Translations under genes and position numbers: made by a program
Shown here: positions 8,043-16,131 of the stretch, piece after piece
Position numbering within the stretch: the stretch's first letter is position 1
Layout: each line of letters opens with the position of its first letter
Assembly (NCBI GenBank): GCA_023415235.1
Contig: JAEZLP010000002.1
Location: forward strand, 1-48,422
Length of the DNA: 48,422 nt
Source: Bacillota bacterium
GTDB taxonomy: Bacteria > Bacillota > Clostridia > Peptostreptococcales > Anaerovoracaceae
Reading direction: 5' to 3'
The notes under the pieces: model-generated
Told to the model about the DNA's origin: nothing
Database searches by the model: none
Seen by the model: only the letters and a program-made list of their open reading frames with translations

Positions 8043-8228
8043 CTATTTTTTCGGGCTAGAATACTCTTTCAAGTATTGGAGATAGAAAGGACAAGATTGG
8101 TATTGATCAGTAAAGCTATTGCATAACTCTCGGCTTACTCCGTTCACTGTTTTAGCTTTTGGTCGATATGAATTTGATGGATGGCAGGGGTTTGAACAAC
8201 TGTAGCCATCATGAAACATGCATTTCAT
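8043..8228 (-). CDS. Small Cys-rich protein of the recombination module
   Basis: A 61-residue protein with five cysteines (3, 11, 15, 36, 46) and two nearby histidines, suggesting a small metal-binding fold; I recognise no family. An AAGGAGG site lies seven bases before the ATG. The start is 18 bp after the excisionase stop, so both are probably translated from one transcript. Its place in the excision operon suggests a DNA-binding accessory factor, but this is inference. Confidence 0.6.
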   Translation of the reverse strand: MKCMFHDGYSCSNPCHPSNSYRPKAKTVNGVSRELCNSFTDQYQSCPFYLQYLKEYSSPKK

Positions 8229-8246
8229 TTTTTTCCTCCTTATTTT

Positions 8247-8426
8247 TTAGTAGAATGTAAGAGTTGTATTTTCCTTAATCCAATCGTTTAAAGCTTCTTC
8301 ATTAAAAAGAATCTTTCTACCGATTTTAAAATACGGCAACTTGTTCTCTCTGACCATCTTCGTGATCAACCAATAAGAACAATGTAAATATGTACTGGCC
8401 TCCTTTGCAGTTAATACTGTTCCCAT
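8247..8426 (-). CDS. Excisionase-family (Xis) helix-turn-helix protein
   Basis: A 59-residue protein from the ATG at 8424-8426, which has AGGAGGTGAGG directly upstream; an earlier in-frame TTG lies inside that site and is rejected. The sequence LTAKEASTYLHCSYWLITKM, then LPYFKIGRKILFNEEALNDWI, is the classic winged-helix excisionase/MerR-like pattern. Such proteins bend attachment-site DNA and steer the integrase toward excision. The gene is divergent from the repressor, and its promoter contains one of the regularly spaced repeats. Confidence 0.85.
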   Translation of the reverse strand: MGTVLTAKEASTYLHCSYWLITKMVRENKLPYFKIGRKILFNEEALNDWIKENTTLTFY

Positions 8427-8477
8427 AACCTCACCTCCTTTCAATTCGATGAAACGGCAGCTATTGTTTAAGTTGTA

Positions 8478-8601
8478 CCTTGCTTTAGTTTAATGCCTTA
8501 TCAAAGTTATTGCCGTTTTATGATATATTACCTCGTTTTAGTTTAATTGTAAATATGTTTTTGTTAAACTATTTAAATATTTTTTCTCGTATTGGTTTAA
8601 T
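8478..8601 (+). repeat. Three phased direct repeats (candidate operators)
   Basis: Three 17-bp repeats lie at 8478-8494 (CCTTGCTTTAGTTTAAT), 8531-8547 (CCTCGTTTTAGTTTAAT) and 8585-8601 (TCTCGTATTGGTTTAAT). Their starts are 53 and 54 bp apart, about five helical turns, so they face the same side of the DNA. The middle copy exactly fills the spacer of the excisionase promoter; the third sits eight bases before the -35 of the repressor promoter. They are probably bound by the double-HTH repressor. Confidence 0.65.
8525..8553 (-). promoter_or_regulatory. Promoter of the excisionase operon
   Basis: On the minus strand, TTTACA (8548-8553) is followed after 17 bp by TAATAT (8525-8530). The whole spacer is the middle operator repeat, so a bound repressor would block polymerase directly. 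Confidence 0.6.
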
Positions 8602-8608
8602 ATATGTC

Positions 8609-8638
8609 TTGACTTGATTTATGTTGTTATGATATAAT
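8609..8638 (+). promoter_or_regulatory. Promoter of the repressor/integrase genes
   Basis: TTGACT (8609-8614) and TATAAT (8633-8638), spaced by 18 bp, precede an AGGAGGTGAG ribosome binding site and the repressor ATG at 8666. The third operator repeat lies immediately upstream of the -35. Confidence 0.7.
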
Positions 8639-8665
8639 CCTATTAAAGTTAGGAGGTGAGCTTAT

Positions 8666-9328
8666 ATGGCTCTTTCAAGGGAAAATAGGCAGACAATGTT
8701 CCACTCAAATCTAAAATATCTAAGACAAATAAATAATGATACACAAAAAAAATTGAGTGAAAAGATTGGAGCTGATAGCAAGGCAGTATATTTTTACGAG
8801 CAATCTAGAGAACCAAGTTATGAAAAACTGGTCAAAATCGCTATTGCTTATAATACTTCGGTGGATTATCTTTTAGGAAAAACTAATGACAGGTGCCCCT
8901 ATACAAATTATTATGACAATAATTTCCACGAGCCTGAATTTCCAGACGCTTTCAATAAAAGCTTAAAAGAAATTCGAAATAGTAGAAATCTCAGTCAAGC
9001 TGCATTGTCCGAAAAAGTTGGTTTATCAATACAGTCAATTTCTAAATATGAAAATACCTCTAATACTCCTTGTTTCAAACATTTAATAGAAATATCTGAT
9101 GCATTAGATTGCAAAGTAGATCAATTGTTGGGTATTTCGCCAGAGAATAGTATTAAAGAAAATGATAAAAATGATCTAAAGTATATACAAGAAAACATTA
9201 CCGACTTTAGCGAATTTGTTAAATTGCATAGATTAATTCGCGATAAATTTGAAATAAGGCATTCTTTTGAGCTAACGCTAAAAGCTTATATTTCATATGC
9301 AGAGAAGCTTGATAAAGGAGATGAATAA
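8666..9328 (+). CDS. Phage-type repressor with two XRE HTH domains
   Basis: A 220-residue protein with two Cro/C1-type HTH domains, at residues ~14-72 (NLKYLRQINNDTQKKLSEK; VDYLLGKT at the end) and ~96-156 (LKEIRNSRNLSQAALSEK; VDQLLGIS at the end). A ~60-residue tail follows, with no visible protease or S24 domain. The tandem arrangement suits binding to the paired or phased repeats upstream. A strong ribosome binding site supports the start. It is followed after 3 bp by the integrase, so repressor and integrase are co-transcribed and the repressor probably silences the divergent xis operon. Confidence 0.85.
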   Translation: MALSRENRQTMFHSNLKYLRQINNDTQKKLSEKIGADSKAVYFYEQSREPSYEKLVKIAIAYNTSVDYLLGKTNDRCPYTNYYDNNFHEPEFPDAFNKSLKEIRNSRNLSQAALSEKVGLSIQSISKYENTSNTPCFKHLIEISDALDCKVDQLLGISPENSIKENDKNDLKYIQENITDFSEFVKLHRLIRDKFEIRHSFELTLKAYISYAEKLDKGDE

Positions 9329-9331
9329 ACA

Positions 9332-10492
9332 ATGGCGAGTAGTGGCACAATCGAAAAACGCGGCACAGGAACTTACCGTTTAGAGATTTCCGATGGTGTT
9401 GATAACAACGGCAAGAGAATAAAATATCGCAAGACTATTAAGGCGAAAAATGACGGTGAAGCCCGTAAAGCTTTAGCGCTTTTTGTAGCTGAGATTGAAA
9501 AGGGACAGTATGTGGATTGCAAGCAGTTCACGGTTAATGATCTTATTACCAAATGGTTAAAAACCTATAGCAGCAGTCTAGCGCCTAAAACCCTTTGGCG
9601 TTATAAGATTATGCTCGATAATCGTATTCAGCCCCAATTAGGGCATATTAAACTACGTAATCTAAAGCCCTTGCACCTGATAGACTTTTACAACCATTTA
9701 CAGGCGAATGGAGCACGTTTTGATGGCAAAGAAGAAGGTCTGTCCGCTAAGACCATCCTTCACCATCATCGACTTTTATCAGTTATATTCCGAAACGGCG
9801 TCGAATGGGGTTTACTTCCATTCAATCCTTGTGATAAAGTGAAGCCTCCAAAAGTACAACGAAAAGAGGCTAGTCATTACGATCAGGACGAAGTACGTCA
9901 ACTTTTTCAGATGCTGGAAAGTGAACCCTTAAAATATAAGGCGATTGTAGTACTGACCATAGCTTCGGGTTTAAGACGTGGAGAAATAATGGGTTTAACT
10001 TGGTCAGATATTAATCTTGTTGAAAAGACTATAAATGTACGACAGACAAGCCAATACATAAGCGGACTTGGCACTTTCACTAAAGCACCCAAAAATACAA
10101 CATCAAAACGAATGATATCAATTTCTGATTTTGCTGTTAAAGTTTTGCTCGAATATAAAGAAAATCAGGAGAAAAATAAAGAAGTGCTGGGAAACAAATG
10201 GAACGAAAGCGGAATGGTGTTTACGCAGGACACAGGAGAGCCAATGCACCCCGATACAATCAGCCAATGGTTCCCCCAATTCATTAGACGCCATAACCTA
10301 CCGCCTCTTACTTTCCATCAATTGAGACATACAAATGCTACTCTGCTAATTGCATCCGGAATGGATATCCGATCTGTCAGTGCAAGGTTAGGGCATGCAA
10401 ATACTAGTACAACATTAAACATCTATGCGCATGTTTTAAAAAGCGCAGACAAAGAAGCCGCCGATAAGCTGGACAATATGTTTTCTTCTTAA
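9332..10492 (+). CDS. int: Site-specific tyrosine recombinase (integrase)
   Basis: A 386-residue phage/ICE integrase. Residues ~1-60 form the three-stranded arm-type DNA-binding domain (GTIEKRGTGTYRLEI), ~65-165 the SAM-like core-binding domain, and ~180-385 the catalytic domain. Catalytic residues are visible: Arg215 in GLRRGE, His329 and Arg332 in HQLRH, His355 in LGHANTS, and the nucleophile Tyr365 in LNIYAHV. The start has GGAG upstream within the end of the repressor gene. It reads toward the 3' end of tRNA-fMet 99 bp away and probably catalyses integration and excision of the island there. It appears intact. Confidence 0.93.
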   Translation: MASSGTIEKRGTGTYRLEISDGVDNNGKRIKYRKTIKAKNDGEARKALALFVAEIEKGQYVDCKQFTVNDLITKWLKTYSSSLAPKTLWRYKIMLDNRIQPQLGHIKLRNLKPLHLIDFYNHLQANGARFDGKEEGLSAKTILHHHRLLSVIFRNGVEWGLLPFNPCDKVKPPKVQRKEASHYDQDEVRQLFQMLESEPLKYKAIVVLTIASGLRRGEIMGLTWSDINLVEKTINVRQTSQYISGLGTFTKAPKNTTSKRMISISDFAVKVLLEYKENQEKNKEVLGNKWNESGMVFTQDTGEPMHPDTISQWFPQFIRRHNLPPLTFHQLRHTNATLLIASGMDIRSVSARLGHANTSTTLNIYAHVLKSADKEAADKLDNMFSS

Positions 10493-10501
10493 TATGTCTT
10501 C

Positions 10502-10519
10502 GTCCCCAAATCGCCCCCA
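10502..10519 (+). repeat. GTCCCC-type repeat, right copy
   Basis: GTCCCCAAATCGCCCCCA, ten bases after the integrase stop, matches 154-171 at 15 of 18 positions. Its place between integrase and tRNA fits an integrase arm-type site of the attachment region; this is inferred. Confidence 0.45.
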
Positions 10520-10558
10520 TTTAGTAATTTATAAAAGATTTATACAAAAAATCAAAAG

Positions 10559-10583
10559 ACCTGCAATCGTTGAAATTGCAGGT
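10559..10583. terminator. Bidirectional terminator between int and the tRNA operon
   Basis: ACCTGCAAT (10559-10567) and ATTGCAGGT (10575-10583) form a perfect 9-bp stem with a 7-base loop. The plus strand continues TATTTT, and the minus strand continues TCTTTTGATTTTTT. It would end both the integrase transcript and the tRNA operon. Confidence 0.75.
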
Positions 10584-10591
10584 TATTTTCG

Positions 10592-10667
<76 letters not shown>

Positions 10668-10724
10668 GCGTTCATTCAAGCAGCGTCTGCTGCCTATTAT
10701 TATGCGGTCAGTTTCAGATTCTTA

Positions 10725-10813
10725 TGGTGCCGGAGACCGGGGTCGAACCGGTACGATCGGTAAAGATCGCAGGATTTTAAGTCCTGTGCGTCTGCCAATT
10801 CCGCCACTCCGGC
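10725..10813 (-). tRNA. tRNA-Leu (TAA)
   Basis: An 89-nt class II tRNA on the minus strand, starting GCCGGAG and ending CTCCGGCACCA with encoded CCA. The anticodon loop is ACTTAAAAT (TAA). The long variable arm (CGATCTTTACCGATCG) and the GGTTCGACCCC T-arm are clear. Confidence 0.95.
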
Positions 10814-10818
10814 ATTGT

Positions 10819-10893
<75 letters not shown>

Positions 10894-10925
10894 ATACCAA
10901 TCCATCATCACTGACGGCAAAATTT

Positions 10926-10955
10926 ATTATACTACAATGCTTTACCCTTTGTCAA
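10926..10955 (-). promoter_or_regulatory. tRNA operon promoter
   Basis: On the minus strand, a perfect TTGACA (10950-10955) is followed after 18 bp by a perfect TATAAT (10926-10931), 32 bp before the tRNA-Asn 5' end. The strength suits a stable-RNA promoter. Confidence 0.85.
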
Positions 10956-11015
10956 TGAAAATATCGGTCATTTTCACAGAATTGTAACATCCAATATTTA
11001 GTACCATTGATTGAC

Positions 11016-11050
11016 GCAGAGCCGGCCGAAATAGCAGCGGCCGGTTCTGC
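11016..11050 (-). terminator. GC-rich hairpin downstream of iorB
   Basis: A 13-bp stem with one G-T pair (GCAGAGCCGGCCG with CGGCCGGTTCTGC, 9-base loop) lies 43 bp after the iorB stop. There is no T-run on the minus strand, so it may act as a 3' stabiliser or a weak terminator rather than a standard intrinsic terminator. Confidence 0.5.
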
Positions 11051-11092
11051 GGTTAATGAATCATTGATAATATCCCGGAGCTGTCAGCATGT

Positions 11093-11674
11093 TCAGGAAA
11101 CCTGCTCCGCTCCCGCATGAAATGCTTTGATGTTGATCTCCTCGAAGCCCTTCTTGACGTTAGATCGGATTACTTCCTCCCATTCGATTCCGGGAATGTT
11201 CATTGCCTTGACGAGGGCGCCCAAAAGCACGATGTTCATGGTCTTGGAGTTTCCCAGCTCCGCTGCGATCTCTCCGGCCTTGAAAACCGATACCTTGGCT
11301 TTATGTACCAGCTCGTCCAGGATACCCTCGGGATACTTTGCCGCACCCTGCTGAATGGGTACGGAAGGGATCTCAAAGTCGTTGATGACCATCCTGCCGT
11401 CCTTTTTCAGATATTCGATCCAGCGCAGGGCCTCCATCTTTTCAAAGGCCACGATGACGTCAGCCTCTCCTTTTCCAACGATGGGGGAATATACCTTTTT
11501 CCCGAACCGGATCTGTGTACTGACGTTTCCGCCTCTCTGTGACATGCCGTGAATCTCCGACATCTTTACATCATAGCCTGCCTGAACAAGGCCCTCTGAA
11601 AGGATCTTGCTGGCCAATATCGTTCCCTGTCCTCCGACTCCAACCAGGAGGATGTTTTTAACTTCCTGATTCAT
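11093..11674 (-). CDS. iorB: Indolepyruvate:ferredoxin oxidoreductase, beta subunit
   Basis: The 193-residue small subunit of the enzyme that oxidatively decarboxylates aryl-2-oxoacids (indolepyruvate, phenylpyruvate) to aryl-acetyl-CoA, passing electrons to ferredoxin. It belongs to the pyruvate-ferredoxin oxidoreductase gamma-type family: the N-terminal NILLVGVGGQGTILASKIL is the hallmark, and EIHGMSQRGG (~41-50) is also conserved. The length is normal. The ATG lies one base after the iorA stop, with AGGAGG inside the iorA end, so synthesis of the two subunits is coupled. It functions in amino-acid fermentation in the cytoplasm. Confidence 0.92.
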   Translation of the reverse strand: MNQEVKNILLVGVGGQGTILASKILSEGLVQAGYDVKMSEIHGMSQRGGNVSTQIRFGKKVYSPIVGKGEADVIVAFEKMEALRWIEYLKKDGRMVINDFEIPSVPIQQGAAKYPEGILDELVHKAKVSVFKAGEIAAELGNSKTMNIVLLGALVKAMNIPGIEWEEVIRSNVKKGFEEINIKAFHAGAEQVS

Positions 11675-11675
11675 A

Positions 11676-13445
11676 TTACTTTACCTCCTTGATGGCATCA
11701 AACGGACAGACTTGCCTGCAAACGGAGCAGCCGGTACAGGAATCCGGATTGATGGTGATCTGATCAGCCGCTGTGATAGCAGGGCAGCCGGTCTTGACAC
11801 AGGTCTTGCACTTTCTGCACTTCTCCTGATCGATTTCACACTGTTTCGGACTGAGGTCGAAGTCCTTCTTATCCTTTTCACTGAACTTTTTCAGGATGCA
11901 GGGCCATTTTGCAATGATGACCGTGGGCTCATCCTTGGCCAGGGCGTCTGTCAGAGCGGCATCCGTTGCCTTAAGGTCCAGCGGATTGACGATATAGATA
12001 TTGTCTTCCTTCACGCCGATTGCTCTGCAGAGCATAGGGATGTCCACCTCGTTTGCGGGATCCCCCATCAGGGTAAATCCGGTTCCCGGATTCTCCTGGT
12101 GGCCGGTCATTCCGGTGATACGGTTGTCTAAAATTACATTGACGGTATTTCCTCCGTTATACACCACGTCCATCAGGCTGTTGACGCCGGTGTGGAAGAA
12201 GGTGGAATCCCCGATCACAGCAACGACCTTCAGGTCGGAGTTGTTCTTCTTCAAGGCCTGTGCCGCTCCGTGTCCGGCGCTGATGCTTCCTCCCATACAG
12301 ATACAGGTGTCCATAGCGGAAAGCGGCGCTGCGGAGCCCAGGGTATAGCAGCCGATATCACCGGTTATGATCACATTCTTTTTCTTTTTCAAGACATTAA
12401 AGAAGCCTCTGTGGGGACACCCTGCGCAGAGTGTGGGCGGCCTCATGATCGCCTCTTTCTCAGATTTCACGGTTTCTGCCGAGATGCCGAATACTGCTGT
12501 CCGGACAATATCCGTATTCAGCTCGTCCATTTCTGGTATGATTTCCTTGCCGATGCACTTGATGCCTGCCATCTTCAGATGGTTTTCCATGTAGGGATCC
12601 ATCTCCTCGATGACATACAGGGTTTCCACCTTGGAGGCAAATTCCCTGATCTTTTCCATGGGCATCGGGAAGGTCATGCCAAGCTTCAGATAGGAAGAAT
12701 CCTCTCCGAAGACCTCTCTTGCGTATTGGTAAGCGACGCCGGCGCTGATCACGCCGATTTTCGTGCCATTGTATTCCGCTTCATTGATGGTTGCCGAATT
12801 GGAGTATTCCTCCATGGCTTTTAAACGATCGATCAGCTTTCTTCTCAGCGCTTTTCCATTGGCTGGAGTCGCCACATATTTCGTAATCTTTTTTTCATAA
12901 GGAATCAGGGGTTTTTCCGTTCTTTCCTCAAGTTCCACCAGGCTCTTGCTGTGGCAGATTCTTGTGGTCATCCGCAGCATGACCGGAGTGTCGAACTTCT
13001 CGCTGAGTTCAAGTCCCAGCTTCATAAAATCCTTTGCCTCCTGGCTGTTGGACGGCTCCAGCATTAAAATGCGGGCTGCTGTCGCATAATTCCGATTGTC
13101 CTGTTCGTTTTGGGAACTGTGCATTCCCGGATCGTCAGCCGAGACCAGAACGCAGCCGCCTGTTACCCCCGTATAGGCAAAGGTGAACAGCGGGTCCGCA
13201 GCCACGTTGACGCCCACATGCTTCATGGCGGCCATGGACCGGGCTCCGGCTATTGAAGCTCCGATTGCGGCTTCCAGCGCCACCTTTTCGTTGGGCGCCC
13301 ACTCGCAGTAGATATGGTCCTTATAATGAACCATATTCTCCAGTATTTCCGTACTCGGCGTTCCCGGATAAGCGGAGGCGAAGGTCAGACCCGCTTCATA
13401 GGCTCCCCTGGCAACAGCCTCATTTCCAGTCATCAGTTGTTTCAT
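11676..13445 (-). CDS. iorA: Indolepyruvate:ferredoxin oxidoreductase, alpha subunit
   Basis: A 589-residue thiamine-diphosphate enzyme, working with IorB on aryl-pyruvates from aromatic amino-acid catabolism. The N-terminal pyrimidine-binding half opens LMTGNEAVARGAYEAGL and includes AYPGTPSTEI. The TPP-binding half has GDIGCYTLG (362-370), GDSTFFHTG (412-420) and an LDNRITGMTGHQ loop. The C-terminus (~530-589) is a two-cluster ferredoxin: one CxxCxxC plus CP motif (CRKCKTC) and one CTGCSVCRQVCP. The length and all cofactor motifs look intact. GGGAGG lies upstream of the ATG. It follows the TPR gene by 30 bp, so it may share its transcript. Confidence 0.94.
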   Translation of the reverse strand: MKQLMTGNEAVARGAYEAGLTFASAYPGTPSTEILENMVHYKDHIYCEWAPNEKVALEAAIGASIAGARSMAAMKHVGVNVAADPLFTFAYTGVTGGCVLVSADDPGMHSSQNEQDNRNYATAARILMLEPSNSQEAKDFMKLGLELSEKFDTPVMLRMTTRICHSKSLVELEERTEKPLIPYEKKITKYVATPANGKALRRKLIDRLKAMEEYSNSATINEAEYNGTKIGVISAGVAYQYAREVFGEDSSYLKLGMTFPMPMEKIREFASKVETLYVIEEMDPYMENHLKMAGIKCIGKEIIPEMDELNTDIVRTAVFGISAETVKSEKEAIMRPPTLCAGCPHRGFFNVLKKKKNVIITGDIGCYTLGSAAPLSAMDTCICMGGSISAGHGAAQALKKNNSDLKVVAVIGDSTFFHTGVNSLMDVVYNGGNTVNVILDNRITGMTGHQENPGTGFTLMGDPANEVDIPMLCRAIGVKEDNIYIVNPLDLKATDAALTDALAKDEPTVIIAKWPCILKKFSEKDKKDFDLSPKQCEIDQEKCRKCKTCVKTGCPAITAADQITINPDSCTGCSVCRQVCPFDAIKEVK

Positions 13446-13475
13446 AATATCCTCCCTTGTGAAATCACAAATCCC

Positions 13476-14561
13476 TCAGTTCTTTTCCTTATGTCCGCCG
13501 GACCGGATCAGGTCAGCTTTCTTTCTGTATTTCAGCTCGTTCTCCTTGTCCTTGCTTTCCGCGTAGATTTCGGCAAGCTCCTCCATGGATTCCACATGGG
13601 AGGGATTGAGTCCAAGGGTCCTTTTAAAGCTGTCAACTGCGTCCTTGTTATTCCCAAGCCTTCTATAGGCAACCCCCAGGTAATAGGACATGGGCCACCA
13701 ATCTTTATATTTCGTATTGAGGAATGGCTCCAGTACGTCAATTCCCAACTCATATCTGCCGGAAAGCACCGCGTTGCACCCTTCCTCTATCCTGACTGGC
13801 TCCACAAGCTGCCTCAATCTGTTCTTGATCTCCTTGGTATCCTTGGGATGCCGGGACATCTTCAGGAAGGTTTCCCAGGCAATTTTTGCCTTGATATACA
13901 AGCCCATGTTGATGTAGCAATACCCGAGATAGTAATGAGCAAGAGAGTACCTTGGGTGGATAATGGTCAAAAGCTCAAAAAATTCAATAGCTTCTGCCTT
14001 GAAACGGCCGACGTACTCCTCATTGTTGCTGGCAAGATAAAGCTCCCTGCAGGCTCTTGCATAGCTGTACATGGCATGGAGGTTGGTTGGATCGATGCAC
14101 AGCGCAGCCCGGAAATGGATGGCGGCATTGTCGTAGTCCTTGTTTTCTGCCGCGTCTCTGCCAATCTTAACCATTCCATTGACAATCTTGCTGTTGGAAA
14201 ACCTTCTCATGAATTCCAGATAGCTTTCCATATGCTCAAACTTGGGATCAATTCCCATGATCCAGGCGATATTCTCTGCGATATGGTTCATTTTCAAGCC
14301 TTCCCCGCCTTTGAAAAGCTCCAGATCCTGCTTTCGTAAAGGAATCGGCACACCCTCCATATGCTTCATGCCGGTTCTTTTGATAAACTCTTCGCTGAAT
14401 TCGTCAAAGACAAAATTCTTCGTATATTTCTTGAAGTATTTCCCCACTCTGTCGGGTCGCAGTTTGATATCATACTCTTCCGGGCTTTTCTGAGGCAGTT
14501 CCGCCTTCATCTCTTTCTTTTTCAGTAATTGCACCATCTTTTCACCTACAGGATTTCCCAT
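13476..14561 (-). CDS. Tetratricopeptide-repeat (TPR) protein
   Basis: A 361-residue protein with no signal peptide and several TPR-like helix pairs between residues ~150 and 350, for example DNAAIHFRAALCIDPTNLHA, SLAHYYLGYCYINMGLYIKA and AYRRLGNNKDAVDSFKRTLG. Family function is protein-protein interaction; the partner is unknown. The first ~140 residues are charged and unassigned. Its first 16 nt overlap the end of the upstream radical SAM gene, so the two are translationally linked, and iorAB follows. A role in assembling a neighbouring enzyme is possible but unproven. Confidence 0.75.
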   Translation of the reverse strand: MGNPVGEKMVQLLKKKEMKAELPQKSPEEYDIKLRPDRVGKYFKKYTKNFVFDEFSEEFIKRTGMKHMEGVPIPLRKQDLELFKGGEGLKMNHIAENIAWIMGIDPKFEHMESYLEFMRRFSNSKIVNGMVKIGRDAAENKDYDNAAIHFRAALCIDPTNLHAMYSYARACRELYLASNNEEYVGRFKAEAIEFFELLTIIHPRYSLAHYYLGYCYINMGLYIKAKIAWETFLKMSRHPKDTKEIKNRLRQLVEPVRIEEGCNAVLSGRYELGIDVLEPFLNTKYKDWWPMSYYLGVAYRRLGNNKDAVDSFKRTLGLNPSHVESMEELAEIYAESKDKENELKYRKKADLIRSGGHKEKN

Positions 14562-16060
14562 CCCTTTCTCTCAAATTTTTTGATTGCCTCCGGATTCAAG
14601 GTGTCTTGCATGTCCAGAATGAGCAGTTCTTTAATTTTGTCTTTTATATTCGGTGTAAATCGTTCCTTCCAGCCTGCATAGAGCAGGAATATCCGATACA
14701 GGTCTTCTTTTTTATGGGACTTGTGCTGGAAGCCCTTTAAATAATAGTAATCCGCCAGTTCCTCATAAAAATCGAAGGGCGTTTCCGCAAGCTCCCCGAT
14801 TGAATAGTCCAGCGTACGGTGAAAACCACCTCGATTATAGTATAATTCCAGAAGATTTTCGATCTTTTTTAACCGGATCATTGCCAAGGATGATATGTAT
14901 TTGTTTGAAATAACCTCGTAGGGCGCTCTGGTCCGATATAAATATCCGTGTTCCTCCGCCTGTTCGCGCAGTGGAGATCCCTTGATCAGCTTGAGAAAAC
15001 CAAGCTGCAGATGATGTCCCTTCAGTGAGTACACCTCGTTGAAGGACTTTCGGAAGGAGGGATAATCCTCATAAGGAAGCCCTGCGATGAGATCCAGGTG
15101 GATGTGGATGTTTCCCATTTCCACTAGCCGCCTCACATTTTCCGAAAGCTTTGGAAGATCGGATTTCCGGTTGCATGCCCGAAGCGCGTTTTCATTGGTC
15201 GTCTGCACTCCGATCTCAAACTGGAACAGTCCCGGCCGGGCGGTGCTTAAAAGCTGCAGCAGTTCCTCGTCAAACAGCTCGCCGCACATTTCAAAGTGGA
15301 AATTTGTCTCTCCGTTATCGCTGACAATGAGATATTTCATGATTTCAAAGCATCGCCGCTTGTCCCAGTTGAAGGTTCTGTCGATAAACTTGACCTGCTT
15401 CACCTTTTTATAGATAAAATAGCTCAGATCTGATTTCACCCGCTCCATGGACAGGCTTCTCACCTTGCGGTCCACGGAGGAAAGGCAGTAGCTGCACTGA
15501 AACGGACAGCCTCTTGCGGATTCGTAATACATGATTTTATCTTCCTCGCAAACCAGGCTCAGGTACGGGAAAGGAACCGATTCGAATTGCAGGGGCGGAG
15601 CAGGGGGATTCACGAAAATCTTGCCTTCCGACCGGTAGGTAAGACCTCTGATTTTCTCAAACTCCCGTGTGTCCTCAATCAGGGCTTCAGCCAGCTCGGA
15701 GAAGGGCGCTTCTCCTTCTCCCGAAATGATAAAGTCGATGAATTTGTGCTGACTCATGAAGGGGATCACATCATAGCTCACTTCAGGTCCTCCCAGGAGA
15801 ATTTTAATCTCCGGTCTGGCCTTCTTGAGGGTTTCCGCCAGACAGAGGGTCCTGTCCACATTCCAGATATAACAGGAGAAGCAAATGACGTCATAGCTTT
15901 TTCTAAGAAACTCCGTCAGAATGTAATCCTCTTCGTTATTTATAGTGAACTCCTGGATATCAATGGCATTTCTGCTTTTTTCCGCGCTGGCGTAAAGATA
16001 CTTCAATGCCAGATTGGAATGCACATATTTGGAGTTCAATGTGGTAAGCAATATCTTCAT
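14546..16060 (-). CDS. B12-binding-domain radical SAM protein (DUF4080-like)
   Basis: 504 residues from the ATG at 16058-16060, chosen because GGGAGAG lies six bases upstream and the protein then begins MKILLTTLNS like its family. Residues ~1-130 are a cobalamin-binding-like Rossmann domain (ILLGGPEVSYD). The radical SAM domain holds the iron-sulfur triad Cys185, Cys189 and Cys192 in CPFQCSYC. The C-terminus fits DUF4080. The substrate is unknown; relatives include methyltransferases acting on unactivated carbon. It sits between another radical SAM gene and the TPR gene, in an apparent operon. Confidence 0.8.
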   Translation of the reverse strand: MKILLTTLNSKYVHSNLALKYLYASAEKSRNAIDIQEFTINNEEDYILTEFLRKSYDVICFSCYIWNVDRTLCLAETLKKARPEIKILLGGPEVSYDVIPFMSQHKFIDFIISGEGEAPFSELAEALIEDTREFEKIRGLTYRSEGKIFVNPPAPPLQFESVPFPYLSLVCEEDKIMYYESARGCPFQCSYCLSSVDRKVRSLSMERVKSDLSYFIYKKVKQVKFIDRTFNWDKRRCFEIMKYLIVSDNGETNFHFEMCGELFDEELLQLLSTARPGLFQFEIGVQTTNENALRACNRKSDLPKLSENVRRLVEMGNIHIHLDLIAGLPYEDYPSFRKSFNEVYSLKGHHLQLGFLKLIKGSPLREQAEEHGYLYRTRAPYEVISNKYISSLAMIRLKKIENLLELYYNRGGFHRTLDYSIGELAETPFDFYEELADYYYLKGFQHKSHKKEDLYRIFLLYAGWKERFTPNIKDKIKELLILDMQDTLNPEAIKKFERKGWEIL

Positions 16061-16131
16061 AACCGCTCTCCCATAATAAATTATCTCATCCGGACCGCTT
16101 CGCATGATATCCCGATTTTTCCGGAATATCA

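Larger units (their letters stand above)
127..10591. mobile_element. Integrative genomic island abutting tRNA-fMet
   Basis: The DNA from the left edge to the initiator tRNA is clearly more AT-rich than everything to its right. It carries a tyrosine integrase, an excisionase-type protein, a phage-like repressor and a candidate defence cassette. The integrase reads toward the 3' end of the tRNA-fMet gene and stops 99 bp from it, the usual layout of elements that recombine at a tRNA 3' end. No copy of the tRNA 3' end is visible at the left, so the left attachment site is outside the window or was lost, perhaps through the IS insertion. The left limit given here is therefore only the end of the IS. 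Confidence 0.6.

Noticed and set aside
8478..8601. CRISPR array
   Set aside because: There are only three 17-bp repeats, imperfect, and the intervals contain promoters. They are operators, not spacers.
10559..10583. Attachment-site core
   Set aside because: The perfect hairpin with T-rich tails on both strands is better explained as a bidirectional terminator. The tRNA 3' end is the better core candidate.
13314..14339. Long plus-strand open frame opposite the TPR gene and iorA
   Set aside because: It is the antisense shadow of well-supported minus-strand genes, has no ribosome binding site and matches no family. Many similar antisense frames across the GC-richer half were left out for the same reason.
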